In this document: positions 63,346 through 64,000 of the stretch, piece by piece | Numbering within the stretch: position 1 is the stretch's first letter | How the letters are laid out: each line of letters begins with the position of its first letter | Origin: Pseudomonas fluorescens | GTDB taxonomy: Bacteria; Pseudomonadota; Gammaproteobacteria; Pseudomonadales; Pseudomonadaceae | Assembly (NCBI RefSeq): GCF_902498195.1 | Contig: NZ_CABVIY010000003.1 | Span: 620,001-684,000, forward strand | Direction: 5' to 3' | DNA length: 64,000 bases | Program-made: the position numbers and the translations under genes | Notes under the pieces: generated by a model | What the model was told of the DNA's origin: nothing | Database searches by the model: none | Seen by the model: the letters and a program-made list of their open reading frames with translations, nothing else

Positions 63346-64000
63346 TTTCCACTCCGTGAATCTCGATACGCAACCATCGCACGCAATATTGCTTGAGCCT
63401 CAAAACCCAACTGATAACTAAACTCAGACATTATCTGGTCGAACGTCCCGCCATTTTGTACTGAGGCATCAAGAAGACTATGAAATCCTGACTTGCGTAC
63501 TTCCAAGCCGAACACTTCGCGGGTTAATACACCAACGTTTTCTCCAAATGTTTGAATTTCCGGGCGCTTTGCATCCAATACCAATCTAGACCTATTTATT
63601 TTCCATGCACATAACGTTGGAATCTCCTGCAATACTACAGGTGAGTGCGTTGCAATTATAGCCACTCCATTTCTGTCATAAAGAAGCTCACTTAGCGCTC
63701 TCAAAAAAGCAGAAAGCAGCGGTGGATGAAGGTGGCTTTCCGGTTCATCCAATAAGACTAAGGTTTTCTCTTCGACCATCGCAACGAGCTTGGTAATTGT
63801 AAGCAATACAACGGCGTGACCAGAGCTCATTCGAGACATCAATACCGCCGCCGTACTTTGGGCATCGGCCCCACTCAGCTCTAATAAAGATGGCAGACTC
63901 ATGTCTGCGAAATTCTCATCTGACTCAAGAGCAGTTATCGCTTTATGCCAGCGGCCTTTTTTCCTCGGATCACTCATACACAAGCCCAACGCACTTATGT
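63342..64000 (-). CDS. ptuA: AAA/ABC-type ATPase, PtuA-like (Septu defence), N-terminus outside window
   Basis: The frame is open to the window edge, so only the C-terminal 218 residues are seen. An ABC-type signature (SRMSSGHAVVLL), Walker B (LVLLDEPESHLHP) and the switch histidine (IIATHSPVV) are present in the order typical of PtuA/OLD-like ATPases. Walker A must lie beyond 64000. It pairs with the HNH gene. If a reverse transcriptase lies upstream, the set would be a retron instead of Septu. Confidence 0.72.
   Translation of the reverse strand, partial: ISALGLCMSDPRKKGRWHKAITALESDENFADMSLPSLLELSGADAQSTAAVLMSRMSSGHAVVLLTITKLVAMVEEKTLVLLDEPESHLHPPLLSAFLRALSELLYDRNGVAIIATHSPVVLQEIPTLCAWKINRSRLVLDAKRPEIQTFGENVGVLTREVFGLEVRKSGFHSLLDASVQNGGTFDQIMSEFSYQLGFEAQAILRAMVAYRDSRSGN

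Overview
The window looks like a Pseudomonas chromosome of the P. fluorescens type. The first 40 kb is GC-rich and carries many REP-type hairpins of the form 'GTAGGAGC...GCTCCTAC'. Its catabolic genes have recognisable relatives in P. fluorescens. The last 23 kb is lower in GC, patchy and full of gene remnants. Identifications rest on remembered family sequences and visible motifs; no search was run.

Region 1 (1-5.9 kb): a five-gene branched-chain-amino-acid-type ABC transporter (Tat-exported binding protein, two ATPases, two permeases), then a LysR regulator. Region 2 (6.1-16.1 kb): a hydroquinone catabolic operon in the order hapC-D-E-F-G-H-I, as in the 4-hydroxyacetophenone cluster of P. 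fluorescens ACB, but without hapB and hapA after hapI. It would take hydroquinone through 4-hydroxymuconic semialdehyde and maleylacetate to beta-ketoadipate. A convergent three-gene aromatic-type efflux system (outer-membrane factor, HlyD adaptor, FUSC-like pump) follows.

Region 3 (17-40.2 kb): a large set of CoA-dependent alicyclic degradation genes. Their closest recognisable relatives are the actinobacterial steroid genes: KshA-like Rieske oxygenase, HsaC-like extradiol dioxygenase, HsaD-like hydrolase, and nearly the whole HIP (C/D-ring) module (FadE30-like pair, IpdA, IpdB, IpdC, EchA20, FadE31/32-like pair, FadA6, IpdF). SDRs, a SnoaL-like protein, a MaoC hydratase, a second thiolase, a LuxR-type regulator and a DUF1329 protein accompany them. 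Seven copies of a 19-bp motif close to YTAGTCYNNNYGGACGATG lie upstream of the transcription units of this block and suggest one regulon. Two 0.75-kb fold-back repeats bracket the 17.0-20.3 kb segment. KstD, KshB, HsaAB, the later meta-cleavage enzymes and the FadD3 ligase are not in the window.

Region 4 (40.5-64 kb): an almost complete dif site at 41239-41266 places the region at the replication terminus. Next to it starts an accessory island with an interrupted recombinase-like gene, transposase debris, fragments of a large NTPase-nuclease and of a sirtuin, and an orphan TnpS/TnpT cointegrate-resolution module. A toxin-antitoxin graveyard follows (orphan MbcA/Xre antitoxin plus a decayed copy, an N-truncated PrlF, a Fic protein with a destroyed active site). 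The right end is a defence island: a 1447-aa NTPase fused to a PD-(D/E)XK nuclease, a histidine phosphatase, an Mrr-type nuclease with a zinc ribbon, a repeat/zinc-ribbon pair of unknown role, and a Septu-like PtuA/PtuB pair that runs off the window edge.
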